From Lolium rigidum (Eukaryota > Streptophyta > Magnoliopsida > Poales > Poaceae), in contig NC_061510.1 in NCBI RefSeq assembly GCF_022539505.1, positions 224,028,043 to 224,092,042 of the forward strand: 64,000 bases of DNA, read 5' to 3'. The notes under the pieces were generated by a model that was not told the origin of the DNA, searched no databases, and was given only the letters and a program-made list of their open reading frames with translations. A program made the position numbers and the translations under genes. Below, in pieces: positions 44,083 to 54,894 of this stretch; position 1 is the stretch's first letter, and each line of letters opens with the position of its first letter.

Positions 44083-46785
44083 CTACTTGACCTCCGTCCG
44101 AGCAGTGCTAGCGGAAGCAGAGGACGTCGGGTCAAGGAAGGTGATGAGCTTCTTGGAGTGAGGCTTGGCATGCTTCACCAGAACCTTCCACTTCTACTTG
44201 TTTATGCCCTTGGGAGTGCTAGCTTTTACCCATTCGACTTCCTGGCCACTGGCAGTAACCAAGGCGATGGTCCCTTTGACCCCAATCTTCAGGCTAGCCT
44301 GACGATAGGCCAAAAAGGTTCTTCCTTCACCAGGAAATGCCGAGTGAGCTGGGAGAAAATCTCCGGCTGGGTATCCTTGGGGAAGAAGTGGGGGAAGACG
44401 CGCTTTAGGGCAGCCCGTGCGGAAGAAATGTTGGTCCGCGCCAAGTCGTAGTTAAGTTGAAGAATCGCGAGAGAATCAAGGAGACGATCGTCGGATTCTT
44501 GGTTCAAAGTACATTGCTCACCCATCCGCCCCGCTGGAGAAAAACAGGAGTTCGTCAACACTAAAGACAAACAAACACATGCAAAAGCAGAAGGCAAGTG
44601 AAAGCATGGTTTACTTTTAAATCTTCGGTTCTGCGTCTCGAAGCGCTCCACTATGGCATTTTCGCGCTCGACTTGCTGGGCCTGCTTGTCGCTTAAAGCA
44701 TCCTCAACGGTCTTGAGCCTCTGCGGAGACTTTCGACAGCAGCGACATTTTTCTCGGCCTTCTTGCGAGCTGTCTCGCTGGTTTTAAGTTTGGCTTCCAG
44801 CGCGTCGACACGTTCTTTGGCACGACGGAGTGCCTCTAAAAAAAAACGTCAAAATGCAAAGAATCCTCGTTAGAAGGCGAAAAATCCTTTGGCAAAAATA
44901 TCAAATATACTAAGAGCAGTGTAGTTTTACCTCTTAAAGTAGCAGCCTTGTCACGGAACCCAATAAATTGGGAGCCCAGGTTGACTAGCTCCTTCATTAA
45001 GGGTTGCTCAAATTCGACAAGATAGAAAAACATCGTCAGAAGAGAAAAATTCAACAAGCAAAAGAGATGGCAAGCAGGGAAAAGGGAACTTACATCTTCC
45101 AGTAGCAAGCTCTTGTGTGTTACCAGCCCTGGTTCTAGCTTTCTTTGCTAGAGGTGCTCGGTCTTTGGGCACGGGAGTTGGCGCTTCCGAGTTATGTTGC
45201 GGAGGAGGCGAGGTTTCCGTAGCAGTACTGTGTTCTTCGAAAAGAACTAGGGTGTTGGAGGTGCTCGTAGGAGCTGGCCCATGAGCTACGGGTTCCTCCT
45301 CCTCTGCTGCTTCGTCAGATCTATCAATATAGAAGCAAAGAAAAATATGTGAGTACCGGAAGAAAAAGATATAGACAAAGACAAAAATAGCAACTTACGA
45401 GCTAATAGCGCCAGCATCAGCGAAGGGGTCGAAGGCACCTTGTTCCTCTGGGGAAGATTCTTCGGCAGCTGTTTCGGCAAGCTTGGATGCGCTGGAATCT
45501 TCGACCTTGTCTATTTTCCTCTTGCGCCTATCCGGAGAAGTGGCAAGAGAAGGAGAGATGGAGTGGGCAGATTCAGAATGTTGTTCTGGTTTTGTCTCTT
45601 TTTTGGAGGAACCCGCGGATCTTTGAGATTCCACACTTCACTCTCAGGAAGAGAAGATTCTTGCGAATCGTCGGTAACAACGACTCGACCATCCACCTCT
45701 CCACCTTCAGGTATTGGGGGAAGAGAAAAAATAATTTGGTGGTCCTACAAGGTACAAAACAAAGAGAAGGCAATAAAATGAGCACACAAGGGAAATCAAC
45801 ACCAGATGAAAAATAGGGAACACAACCCGAAAGAACACACTTACTTCGGGGAGAGCGTGGCTACCACTATATGGCTCCACGCGACAGGACGACAGGACTT
45901 CGTGGTTCTTGTTCAAGGAGGTAAAGCGGCGGACGAGCCTTTCCAAGTCCTTCACAGAAAGATCCTTGGAAAAACGGTCGAAACCCTTAGCACCTGAGTA
46001 CATCCAAAGAGGATTTTTGCGAGCCTGCAGAGGCTGCACTCGAATCCGAAGGAAGTAAGTAATTATTTGTACACCCGAGAGTTCTTCCCTGTCGGTGTTT
46101 TGAAGTTGATGGATGCAGGTCATCAGGGCTTCAGTGGCTGCTTTTTCCTCGGCAGTGCCTTCTGTGTCCCAAGACTTGCGCCCCTGGATTTCCTCGGCAG
46201 GATCAAAAGGCGTGAGACCATACTCCTGGGTGAGGGCGGACGCATCCTGGATGTATAGCCACTTCTTGCGCCAACCTTGGACGGAGTCGGGGAATTTCAC
46301 GTCGAAATAATCGACATCGGACGGACGCAGATACAAACACCACCTACATTACAGATGACGTTCCTAGAGTTGTTGCACCGTAGATAGAAGATGGAGTTCC
46401 ACAGGCCCCAATTAGGATGGATGCCGAGGAAGCACTCGCAAAGAGTGATAAAAATAGAAATGTGGAGGAGAGAATTTGGGGTCAGCTAATGCAGCTGGAT
46501 CCCATAGATAAACAGAAGTCCATGAAGAAACTCGTGGACACGAACGGAAAGGCCGCGAACAAGGAAGTCGACGAAAGTTACCCGGAATCCAATGGGAGGA
46601 TGAGGAAAGCTCTCATCTCCGGGCATCTTCAGGGCCTCTTTCTTCTTCAGCAGACCCATATTCTTCAACAACTTCTGGTCTTGGGCGGAGATCTTCGACC
46701 GCTTGCAACCCGAAACCTTGACCTTCTCCGCGGGCTCGTCGGTGCCCGGAGCCTTGTTCTTGCATTGCTTCATGCACGGAGCCAT
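44083..46785 (-). pseudogene. Antisense unit I: six-exon 'putative gypsy-type transposon' gene
   Basis: Minus-strand exons: 46785-45845, 45744-45399, 45320-45094, 45006-44931, 44835-44615 and 44533-44083. Four introns have GTAAG or GTAAA donors and AG acceptors; the fifth starts GTAAA as well. Exon 1 starts MAPCMKQCKNKAPGTDE and contains GFRVTFVDFLVRGLSVRVHE, then DVDYFDVKFPDSVQGWRKKW. This is the pattern of plant proteins of the putative gypsy-type transposon (Transposase_28-like) group. Exons 2-3 are acidic and proline-rich, 4-5 coiled-coil, and 6 holds FPHFFPKDTQPEIFSQLTRHF. One nonsense codon (46486) and frameshifts near 46325, 45620 and 44730 show decay. Extra antisense ORFs are known in Tat elements; function unknown. 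Confidence 0.68.
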
Positions 46786-46910
46786 GGGGAGCAGTTTGGT
46801 GGAAAAACAGGAGGAAAGAGAGCGCAAGGAGCTCGAGAGACATCAATGGCGGAGAGAGAGAAAGAGCAGATGCGCGGCGCAGCGAAGGGGATGAATGAGG
46901 AGCACATGGT

Positions 46911-46920
46911 GAATTTATAG
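46911..46920 (-). promoter_or_regulatory. TATA box of antisense unit I
   Basis: The minus strand reads CTATAAATTC, about 130 bp upstream of ATG 46785, with a pyrimidine-rich leader between. Position and sequence fit a plant RNA polymerase II core promoter inside the element, facing against the LTR promoter. Confidence 0.55.
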
Positions 46921-48150
46921 AGAGAAGACGATGCGTCCAGCCGTTGGATGAAAAGGGGAAGTGTTCTGAGCCTTACGCGTGGCCAAAGGGTAAAAGTGTC
47001 TTACCACTCTGAATTTACTGAACGGAAGTTACTTCGCACGTGCCGGAAATTACGGAGGACGTGTGTCCCCCACTTGCGCAACGTGTCGATGGCGCAGAGT
47101 TTTGGACCCACGACCCAGTGAGGTGACAGGAGTCGTGTCTTTCCAAGGTGGGCATCGTGGTTATCGTCAGCATTGACATCATTCAAGAAAGCTTTGGGTG
47201 GTTTAACAAAATATAGTGATAATAAAACTTCGAGTTCTAAAAAAGGGAAACTTCGAGAGCCTATGATCAAATGCAAGCATCTGTTCATATGCTCCGGGGC
47301 TACTCTTATTAGAAGTATTGTCTATACTTCTGACAAGAGGATGAGGCGAAAGAGAAGAAATATAGAGTTTACAAAAATAGCAAAAGTTGAGACTACAACC
47401 AAGTGCAAACACTCGGCTGTAGCCTCGGGGGCTGATCCCATCGGGAGCGCTGGTCGTGCACCCGATGAAATGTGAAGAAGAAAAAAGAGAATGACAAGAC
47501 AATATAGAAGTGCAGACGAGGATTTATCATTGTACATCTTCGAGTTACACATAACTCGTCATGTACTCCCATCGGGAGATCAAGATATTGTCATTAAACA
47601 ACTCGGAGAAATTAGCAATTCCAGCAGCCGACAAAGGCACTCGACAATATATTCTCAGAGCGCGTCCGCCGCGGTAAAATCTCTGAATGCCATAATATTT
47701 TATGAAGGTAAGTCCCCAGGATCCGTCCTGTGCGGCATGGTATCGCACCCGAATGCGCTCTACCACTTCATCCGTATCAACAGATGCGAAGAAAAATCAT
47801 AGCGGACGCATTAGGTACTCGAGAAAACATAACTGGGACTTGATTCACGGTAAGACCTTAAGCGGTGAATGCCGAGTTACGCTAGTATCCCGAGTTCAAG
47901 TCCAAGGACTTGAGCTTGAAGTAGGTTTATGCGGGTTTGCCACGAGAGCAGTTAACTGGTACCTGACCCTTCAGATGAACCAGCCCCATCTACCGATATC
48001 CCTGCACAAAGTATATGTTAAGCAAAAATATTCGGCTCAATGATATGTAAAGATGCAATTCAATTCTACGCTGGAGATTTTTCTTGATTCTACGATTCAA
48101 ACAAAACGGGATTTCGACGGGTGATTGCCACTTCTACGATTCAAACAAAA
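46921..48150 (+). other. 3' non-coding region of the Tat-lineage element
   Basis: About 1.2 kb upstream of the antisense promoter with no recognised gene. It has repeated 'ctcgggggct' words (near 47425 and 48152) like the polypurine tract. Confidence 0.5.
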
Positions 48151-48163
48151 TCTCGGGGGCTAC
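48151..48163 (+). other. Polypurine tract of the Tat-lineage element
   Basis: TCTCGGGGGCTAC directly before the 3' LTR. Confidence 0.65.
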
Positions 48164-48551
48164 TGACATAGGCATCCCGAATGGGTCTGCCGAATAAAGT
48201 ACCCGAGGACATCTGGAGGCCCACGACCCAAAGCTTTTCAAGGCCCAGAAGCCCAGCGAACGTCAATATGGAAAATAGAGTTATATTAGGAATCACGAGT
48301 CATGTAATCGTACGGGAAAGACTCGGATAGTCTCCTAGAGTTTGTAACTTGTACGGAAGAGATCCCTCGGCTCTCCCTCATATATAAAGGGAAGTTGACG
48401 AGTGAAGAACTATCGAATCTATTGTCAAAATAACCCTAGTTTTCTTAGTCGAGCACCTTTTCGGCCGAACCTTCGAGGTCTACTTGCCCTCTACTTTCTA
48501 TGAAACCCTAAGTCTACAATCCGTAGGCATTGACAAGTTAATCCCTTGTCA
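48164..48551 (+). repeat. 3' LTR of the Tat-lineage element
   Basis: 388 bp, same ends as 35540-35927, TATATAAA at 48381-48388. Flanked on the right by the continuation of copia gag. Confidence 0.9.
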
Positions 48552-48920
48552 GAGAGGCCCAAGGACAAGAGATTACTCATCTAGAGACTCACCAAGGGAC
48601 AACCAAAGATACTCTCATCATGACTCCTCAAGAAGCTTCTCAAGTGCACGAAGGGAGGTGCAAAATTCAAGGACATGCTACAATTGTGGTGACAAGAACC
48701 ACTTGGTCACGAATTGTCACTTTGAGAAAAGGGAAGACAACGATGGAAGGCTTCTTCACAAGGAATAGTCCAAATCCCTCTCCAAAGGCTACACTAAGTA
48801 CTCGTCTAACTAGAGCATCGACTCCAAGAGCTCCCCTTCCAACAAGCCAAGGGCTTTTGTGTCACATGAAGAGTACTCATGCGATAATGAGGATGATGAG
48901 AAGAAATATACCAAGGAGGA
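48552..48920 (+). pseudogene. Copia gag continued: zinc knuckle
   Basis: Continues the gag of 34450-35539 after the Tat insertion. TCYNCGDKNHLVTNCHFEKR is a classic CCHC knuckle (C-X2-C-X4-H-X4-C, 48676-48717) that packages element RNA. A stop at 48766 and a frame change precede further copia-like sequence up to 48920, where the next gypsy LTR begins. Confidence 0.85.
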
Positions 48921-49683
48921 TGTCAGCGACGCGGGAAGCAGGGTCCCCTTTGCGCCGTGTGCCGGAGTTGTCGGGGGGATGGCCCCCGGTAGGCCAAGAC
49001 TATGGAAAATAAGCCATAGAATATCATCTTAATACGGATTAAAGATTAATCCGGATTTCGAGAGTTAAGCTAAACAACGCTAAGTTGGCGCAATCCGGTA
49101 TACCAGGAGGGGTATGCCGGAGTATGGGAAACAGAGGAAATTGAGTCACAAAGGCAAAGAAGCCAGAGCTCACAGGTGAGGATACCGGAGATCCGTCATA
49201 GGCTCAACTGTAGCATGTCGGCACACCGGTCAAAGATTCCATCATGGACTAAAGGACAAGATGAGTGAAGCACTTCAGCTTTAATCGAAGCCCTGACTCC
49301 AAAGCAGAGGATGATGTAAAATAAATCGGACGAGGTCACCAGCCTCTGATTAAAGATAGAAGCATCATCACTGGGGCCAAAGAAGCTTTATAAAGTAGCT
49401 TAGGTCATCGAAGATGCCATTAGGGTTTCTTCCCTTGTAAGCCACCTCTCCCCTATATAAGGAGAGGAGGGACACCCCTACGGGGTAGATCGATCCAGTA
49501 GTGAATAGAGGAAGGTCTTGTAGCCGTACATCTTCAACCTCTGGCCCTTGGCCAAGTTCATCAATACAATCCAGAGTTCTAACTCTCTTTTCATCTTAAC
49601 CTTCCCCTCACCCGGATCCTCAAGCGTACATCCGGGCCCAACTTAAGCCATCCTATGGCATCTGCCGTTCCACCACGACGACA
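48921..49683 (+). repeat. 5' LTR of the truncated gypsy element
   Basis: 763 bp, TGTCAGCGACGCGGG to CCACGACGACA (TGTC/GACA ends), TATATAAGG at 49454. Only this copy is in the window, so the ends are inferred from the termini and the PBS that follows. Confidence 0.72.
49454..49460 (+). promoter_or_regulatory. TATA box of the truncated gypsy LTR
   Basis: CCCTATATAAGGAGAGG, 230 bp before the LTR end. Confidence 0.6.
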
Positions 49684-49684
49684 G

Positions 49685-49703
49685 TTGGCGCCCACCATGG
49701 GGC
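49685..49703 (+). other. Primer-binding site of the truncated gypsy element
   Basis: TTGGCGCCCACCATGGGGC one base after the LTR. The gag ATG (49697) lies within it. Confidence 0.6.
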
Positions 49704-52400
49704 CAGCAGCTGCGCTTGCTAGAGTTCATATCCGGGCGGGTCTCCTCATCGTGTCCGGCAAGCGCGTGGTGTCCGGCCTCGTCCAGCGCCTCGGCTCGCT
49801 GGATTTCGTCAACGACAACGCTGGATGCTATGCCAACGACGGCCGCTTCCCTAAGAACGGCCGCATCATCGAGTTTGGCTCGCACCGTGTCTACCTCGGC
49901 ACCGTGCCGGAGCCCCGGTACCCATCGCTGGTGCTGGTGGCGCCGGATCCGCCAAGATCTGCAGCTGCCCGTGGGACGCGCTCCGACCGTGCCGCCGGCA
50001 GCGTCGAGGTGATGATGGCTGGCGCAGGTGGCACCGGCAAAGGAGCCGCAGAGGAGGGCGCTGGGAAAACCAAGTCTGGGCGCACGGCAAAGCCTCCGAC
50101 CGAGCGCGATGAGATCATCGCCGGCACCTCCAACGTGCCACCGGCGGCAACCCCGCTGCAAGTGGCCATGAGCATGTTGGCCAGGCCCATCGCGCAGAAC
50201 GCTGATGTCGCGGCCACAAAAGTTGAGCTGGAAGCGCACCGGCAGACGCTGCTCACCGGCGCAGCGGATGTCATCCGGGCCCAGCAGGAGCTCAACCTAA
50301 CCCTCCATGAGTATAACGCTGCACATGGCTTTGGTTCAGTTAGCAAAAATCCTGCTAGAGTAGCGGGAATTTGGCTTAGAGGTCGTAACTTAGACCAAGA
50401 TCTGCGCCGGGAAGTTCTTTCCGCTAAGAGCGTGTCGGTATCTTTGGGACCGGTAGAGAAACCAAAGTACAGCAGTCCGGATAAAACTTTGGAAGCTGCT
50501 AGAGCTACTGTGGAAGCATGCGAATCGTTATCAGTTGATGCTCTGGTAAAACAACAAGCTCGAGTAAAAGAGTTACTTGATACAATTGAGGCACAAAATG
50601 CTGAGATAGCCCGGAGCAACAAAGCAGCCGCGGCATCTCAATCAGTTTGTTCGGCAAAGAATGCCGGAAGCAAGTCGCATGGGCAGGCCTCGTCCCCCGA
50701 TCCCGACAGAAAAAGATAAGAAGATGCGAATGCACAACAAATGACTGTGTACGATCCGGTTTTGGCCGGAAAAGAAGAAGTCGGGCAACATGATGCCGGA
50801 AGAAAAAGCCAAGGGGCAGGCCACGTCTATGCCGGAAACGGCTATGCTGGAAATGCATATGCCGGAAAGGGTGAAACCGGGCAAAATTATCGGGCGGCCA
50901 GAGCGGCATACACCGATGAAGAAATGCCACCACCAAGGTATCCGAGAAAAATGTAGCTGTGCCCAACCAGTATGATGAAGCCGATTCCGGATGGGAAAGA
51001 GCCGGAAACTACCGGAATCCTTTGGGAGAACGTGTGGGAGAAAGATGCTTGCCGGAGAGATGCACGGCATAAGATGGACATAGTGTATTTGTCTAAAATG
51101 ATTGAATCCGAGGGTCCGCAATGTTTTGGCCCGCGGATCATGAGGGAGGAACCACCGGTACGTAACTTCTAGTTGCCCCGTTACACAAGAACATGTGATG
51201 GCACCTCCAAGCCGGAAGATTGGCTAGCGGACTATGTTATAGCGGCGTATGTCGCTGGAGGTGGAGGAACCGCAGCTGGTGTAGGAAACCGACGCTGGGC
51301 GGTAAGATACATATCATCAGTGCTGGAAGGACCGGCACACATTTGGCTAAACAATTTGCCAAAGGGAAGCATAAATGGCTGGCTTGATTTCGAAGAAGCA
51401 TTCGTAAGCAACTTCAGCAGTACATACCAGAGGCCAAACAGACCGCAGCAGCTCGCCATGTGCCAGCAGCGCGAGAATCAAACATACCGGGATTATCTGA
51501 CCTGGTGGAACTCAACAAGAAACTCCTGCGAGGGCGTGATAGAAGCTCAAGCAATTGCGTGGTTCTGTAATGGGTGCCAGAGAGGCTCTCCATTGTGGCA
51601 AAAGTTACAGAGAAACATGCCAACCACTTTGACCGAAATGATCCGGGTGGCTGACAGCTATGCGTTGGGAGATCCAATGCAACCGGCAATCGCGACTGAT
51701 CCTTTGCAGAGAATTCCGCCACACCAAGATCAGTACCGCAACAATCACCATAACAAAAGAAGGGGATATTTTCCGGGTAGGAGGTACGGAATGCAACAAG
51801 TGGCCGAAGTGCAAGATAACTCCGGAGCCGGCGGAAGCCAAAGGCAAAAAATCAGAATGCAACCGTGGGCTGGCCAAAAGAAACAATGGGTTGAGAAAAA
51901 AGCTTGGCAAGATCAGCGAAAATACACCATGGAATGTTTACCATGCCGCTAGCACATGCCAAACCCAGCTAAACCGGTAAATCACTTGACAGAAGATTGC
52001 TCCTGGACTAAGAGGTTGATGGAAAGAGGTGCGATGAAAGATGCTAGAGACCAAGGTTTCGAAACATTGCCACCGTCGTCACCGCTAACCAGGGCGAATG
52101 CGCAGCCGGTTTTTGCACAGCAGAACCAGCCGCAGCAGCAACAAGGAGTTCATCAGGTGGTGCAGGATAACAATCGTCCCCCGCCCCCCATGCCGCATGA
52201 CCGGAATGTTTACCATGATCCGGATGTGTGCTGTGTGGTCTTCGTGACCGAACCAAGGGACCGGCAGAGTGTGCATCGCCGTTCCATGGAAGTGAACGTA
52301 CCGGCAGTGCTGAAATACATGCTGTGGTCAGAACAGGAGATCACTTGGTCATTTACGGATCATCCAAAAGTGATGCCAAATCTGGGCGAATATGCTCTGG
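49697..52400 (+). pseudogene. gag of the truncated gypsy element
   Basis: Open from ATG 49697 (MGPAAALARVHIRAGLL) to 50719, about 340 codons, alanine-rich with a coiled-coil-like end. It then continues in other frames: 50741-50956 (tyrosine/glycine repeats AGNGYAGNAYAGKG), 50972-51172, and 51173-51952 with the gag core (GTSKPEDWLADYVIAAYVAG, GPAHIWLNNLPKGSINGWL). NHLTEDCSWTKRLMERG (about 51980) is a degenerate zinc-knuckle tail. Frame changes at about 50720, 50955, 51170 and 51950. Confidence 0.8.
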
Positions 52401-52975
52401 TGGTGGATCCGATCATGCATGGGCCGTCATCGCGCGTCCGGTTCAGCAAAGTGCTGGTGGACAATGGTAGCAGCATAAACATCATGTACCGACACACCAT
52501 GCATACCCTCGGCATAACTCCAAACATGTTGGATCCAACTCACACAACTTTCCACGGCATCGCTCCGGGATTGTCCTGCTCCCTGATGGGCAAGGTCCGG
52601 GTTGATGTGCTGCTCGGTGGCCGAGACAATTGCCGCGTTGAAAATATTGTATTCGAGGTAGTTGATCTTGATAGCCCTTACCATGCTCTGCTTGGGAGGC
52701 CGGCATTGGCTAAGTTCATGGCCTCAACTCATACGACTTACCTGAAGATGAAGATGCCGACACCTAACGGTCCCTTAACCGTGGCGGGAAACTACAAGGT
52801 CCCGCTGGAAACTGCTTCTGCCGGATCAAATCTGGCCGAGTCGCTAGTCATAGCGGAGGAAAAAAAGGAGAATTCAAACCGCAGTTGTGCTGGCTCAATC
52901 ATCCCAGCCGAACTTAGCGGGAATGAGCGGTCAGCTTGGTGGCTCGGCTTTCAAACCGACGAAGGAAACAAATGA
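52401..52975 (+). pseudogene. Protease of the truncated gypsy element
   Basis: SKVLVDNGSSINIMYRHTMH carries the active site as D-N-G instead of D-T/S/G-G (about 52456). SPYHALLGRPALAKFMASTH (about 52673) is the second motif. The frame from 51956 is open to the stop at 52973. Confidence 0.82.
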
Positions 52976-54083
52976 CATCGTGCTGGATCCGGCTTACCTA
53001 GAGCGCACCGTTCGCATCGGTGCCGGCCTGAGTGAAGCATAGGAAAGCGCGCCCGTCAACTTCCTCCGTGAGAATCGGAACATCTTCGCATGGTCTACTG
53101 ATGACTTGGTGGGTGTGCCGAGGGAGTTGGCTGAGCACTCTCTGAACGTCCGGAAGGACGCTAAGCCGGTGAAGCAACCTTTGCGCCGGTTTGCTAAAGA
53201 TAGGAGGAAGATCATTGGAGAAGAAGTAACCAAACTACTGGTGTCCGGTTTCATTGTGGAAGTGTTGCATACCGAGTGGCTGGCCAATCCGGTGCTGGTC
53301 GAGAAGAAGAAAGAGGAATACCCAAAGGCTCCAAAAGTGTGGCGGATGTGCATTGACTACACGCACTTGAACAAGGCCTGTCACAAGGATCCGTTCCCGC
53401 TACCCCAGATTGATCAGGTGATCGATTCCACCGCTGGATGTGAATTGTTGTCTTTTCTGGATGCTTATTCCGGTTTCCACCAAATTCCCCTGAAAAAGGA
53501 AGATCAAATAAAGACTTCTTTCATTACCCCGCACGGGGCTTATTGCTATATCACTATGCCTTTTGGTTTGAGAAATGCCGGCGCAACATACCAGCGCTGT
53601 ATGCAAAAATGCCTTCATGATCAAATTGGTAAAAATGTGCAAGTCTATGTCGACGATGTCGTGATAAAAAACAAAGTAAAAGATAGTCTGATCGATGATC
53701 TGAGGCAAACATTTGATAACTTGCGAAGGTTCCAGATGAAACTTAATCCGGCAAAATGCACCTTCGGTGTTCCTGCCGGAAAGTTGTTAGGTTTCCTGGT
53801 TTGAAGCCGCGGTATAGAAGTTAATCCGTTAAAGATTCGGGCCATCGAAAGGATGGAGTTACTCCAATGCCTCAAAGATGTGCAAAAATTTACCAGATGC
53901 TTGGCATCTTTGAGCCGGTTTATAAGCAAGTTGGGAGAAAAAGCTTTACCGTTGTATGCCCTCATGAAAAAATCGGATACTTTCGTCTGGATCTCACAGG
54001 CAGACGCAACATTCAAGGAGTTAAAGAAAATGTTAGCCACAGCTCCGGTATTGGCTTCACCTTTGGAAATGGAACCCATGTTG
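52976..54083 (+). pseudogene. Reverse transcriptase of the truncated gypsy element
   Basis: An in-frame stop at 53041 is followed by ESAPVNFLREN, then the open frame 53106-53804. RT motifs: SGFIVEVLHTEWLANPVLVE, MCIDYTHLNKACHKDPFPLP, FLDAYSGFHQIPL, TMPFGLRNAGATYQRCMQ and VQVYVDDVVI. A stop at 53802 and further frame changes lead to the RNase H start (FISKLGEKALPLYALMKKSD). All catalytic aspartates are present. The gene ends at the reversed Maximus LTR. Confidence 0.85.
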
Positions 54084-54894
54084 ACTAAGGACTAGATGGT
54101 ATTGGTGATTTCTCTCTTGGTAGATCGATAGATCGGGGCCTCCTCCACCACTCCTCCAAATTTGGGCAAGATGGATTGGGTAGGTGGGGTGATCCACAAG
54201 GTTTGAGCTCAACAACAATGGAGGAGAGAGAGAAGACCTAAAAACGAGCTGGGGAAGAAGGGGCCTTTTTATAGGGTCCCCTCAATCTAACCGTTATGTG
54301 CAGTTTCCGCTTAAGCGGTACTACCGCTTTGGCAAGCGGTAGTACCGCTCTGGATTCGAAATCCCCCATAGATTTGGCCACGTCGACCCACAACGGTAGT
54401 ACCGCTTGCGGTACCGCTTGAGGTACCGCAATGGCCTCTGTGAGTTACTGGACCACGCGCGGTACCGAAGCGGTACCACATCGGTGGTGCCGTAACTTAC
54501 GTTACGGTACCTAAGCGGTACCGAGGCGGTACTACCGCTCAAGGTACCGCAGAGGTACCGCAAGGCTCTCTGTGGGACTTTTCAGTGCAAATCTCCAGAG
54601 AGGTACCGTGGAGCGGTACCAGTAGGGTAGAGGTACTACCGCTCCTGGTACCGGTAGTACCGGTCAGGCAGAAACTGCTTTTTTCTCTTTTCCTCTCCAA
54701 CCATGTTACCTCGCGACACACACACAAAACCCGAAAACCTATAAGCTACGCTTCAGTCTTTCGTTCATGACGTGTTCAGCGAGGTCACAGTGCACTTGCA
54801 AATCTATCAAAAAAAAAATCTTTGTACACGGTGAGATTCATTCAAGTGTTGTCATCAAACACACAAAACATGGGATATAGATCTTGCTCTTTCA
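54084..54894 (-). repeat. Reversed, truncated Maximus-type LTR
   Basis: The minus strand starts TGAAAGAGCAAGATC at 54894 and matches about the first 0.8 kb of the LTR at 32433, including the GGTACC palindromes (54313-54329, 54335-54349 and others) and a TATAAAAAGG box (54264-54273). The last 1.1 kb of the LTR is missing. It separates two unrelated gypsy fragments. Confidence 0.8.

Larger units (their letters stand above)
35540..48551 (+). mobile_element. Tat-lineage Ty3/gypsy element, 13.0 kb, with antisense genes
   Basis: 388-bp LTRs at both ends, PBS, gag, protease, RT, degenerate RNase H, second RNase H, integrase, then about 5.7 kb with antisense exons and a polypurine tract. The additional RNase H and the extra coding sequence between integrase and 3' LTR are traits of the Tat lineage. 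It is inserted in the copia gag: flanks AAGAG (35535-35539) and GAGAG (48552-48556) agree at four of five bases. The LTRs differ at roughly 8-9% of positions by eye, so it is an old copy. Pol is broken by many stops. Confidence 0.88.
48921..54083 (+). mobile_element. Ty3/gypsy element, 3' truncated in the RNase H region
   Basis: LTR (48921-49683), PBS, gag, protease and RT in sense order, inserted into the copia gag. It stops just inside the RNase H start (LASPLEMEPML), where a reversed Maximus LTR begins. No 3' LTR is present. Its RT is close to that of the Tat element but its gag differs; I place it only as gypsy, perhaps Tat-related. Confidence 0.8.
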
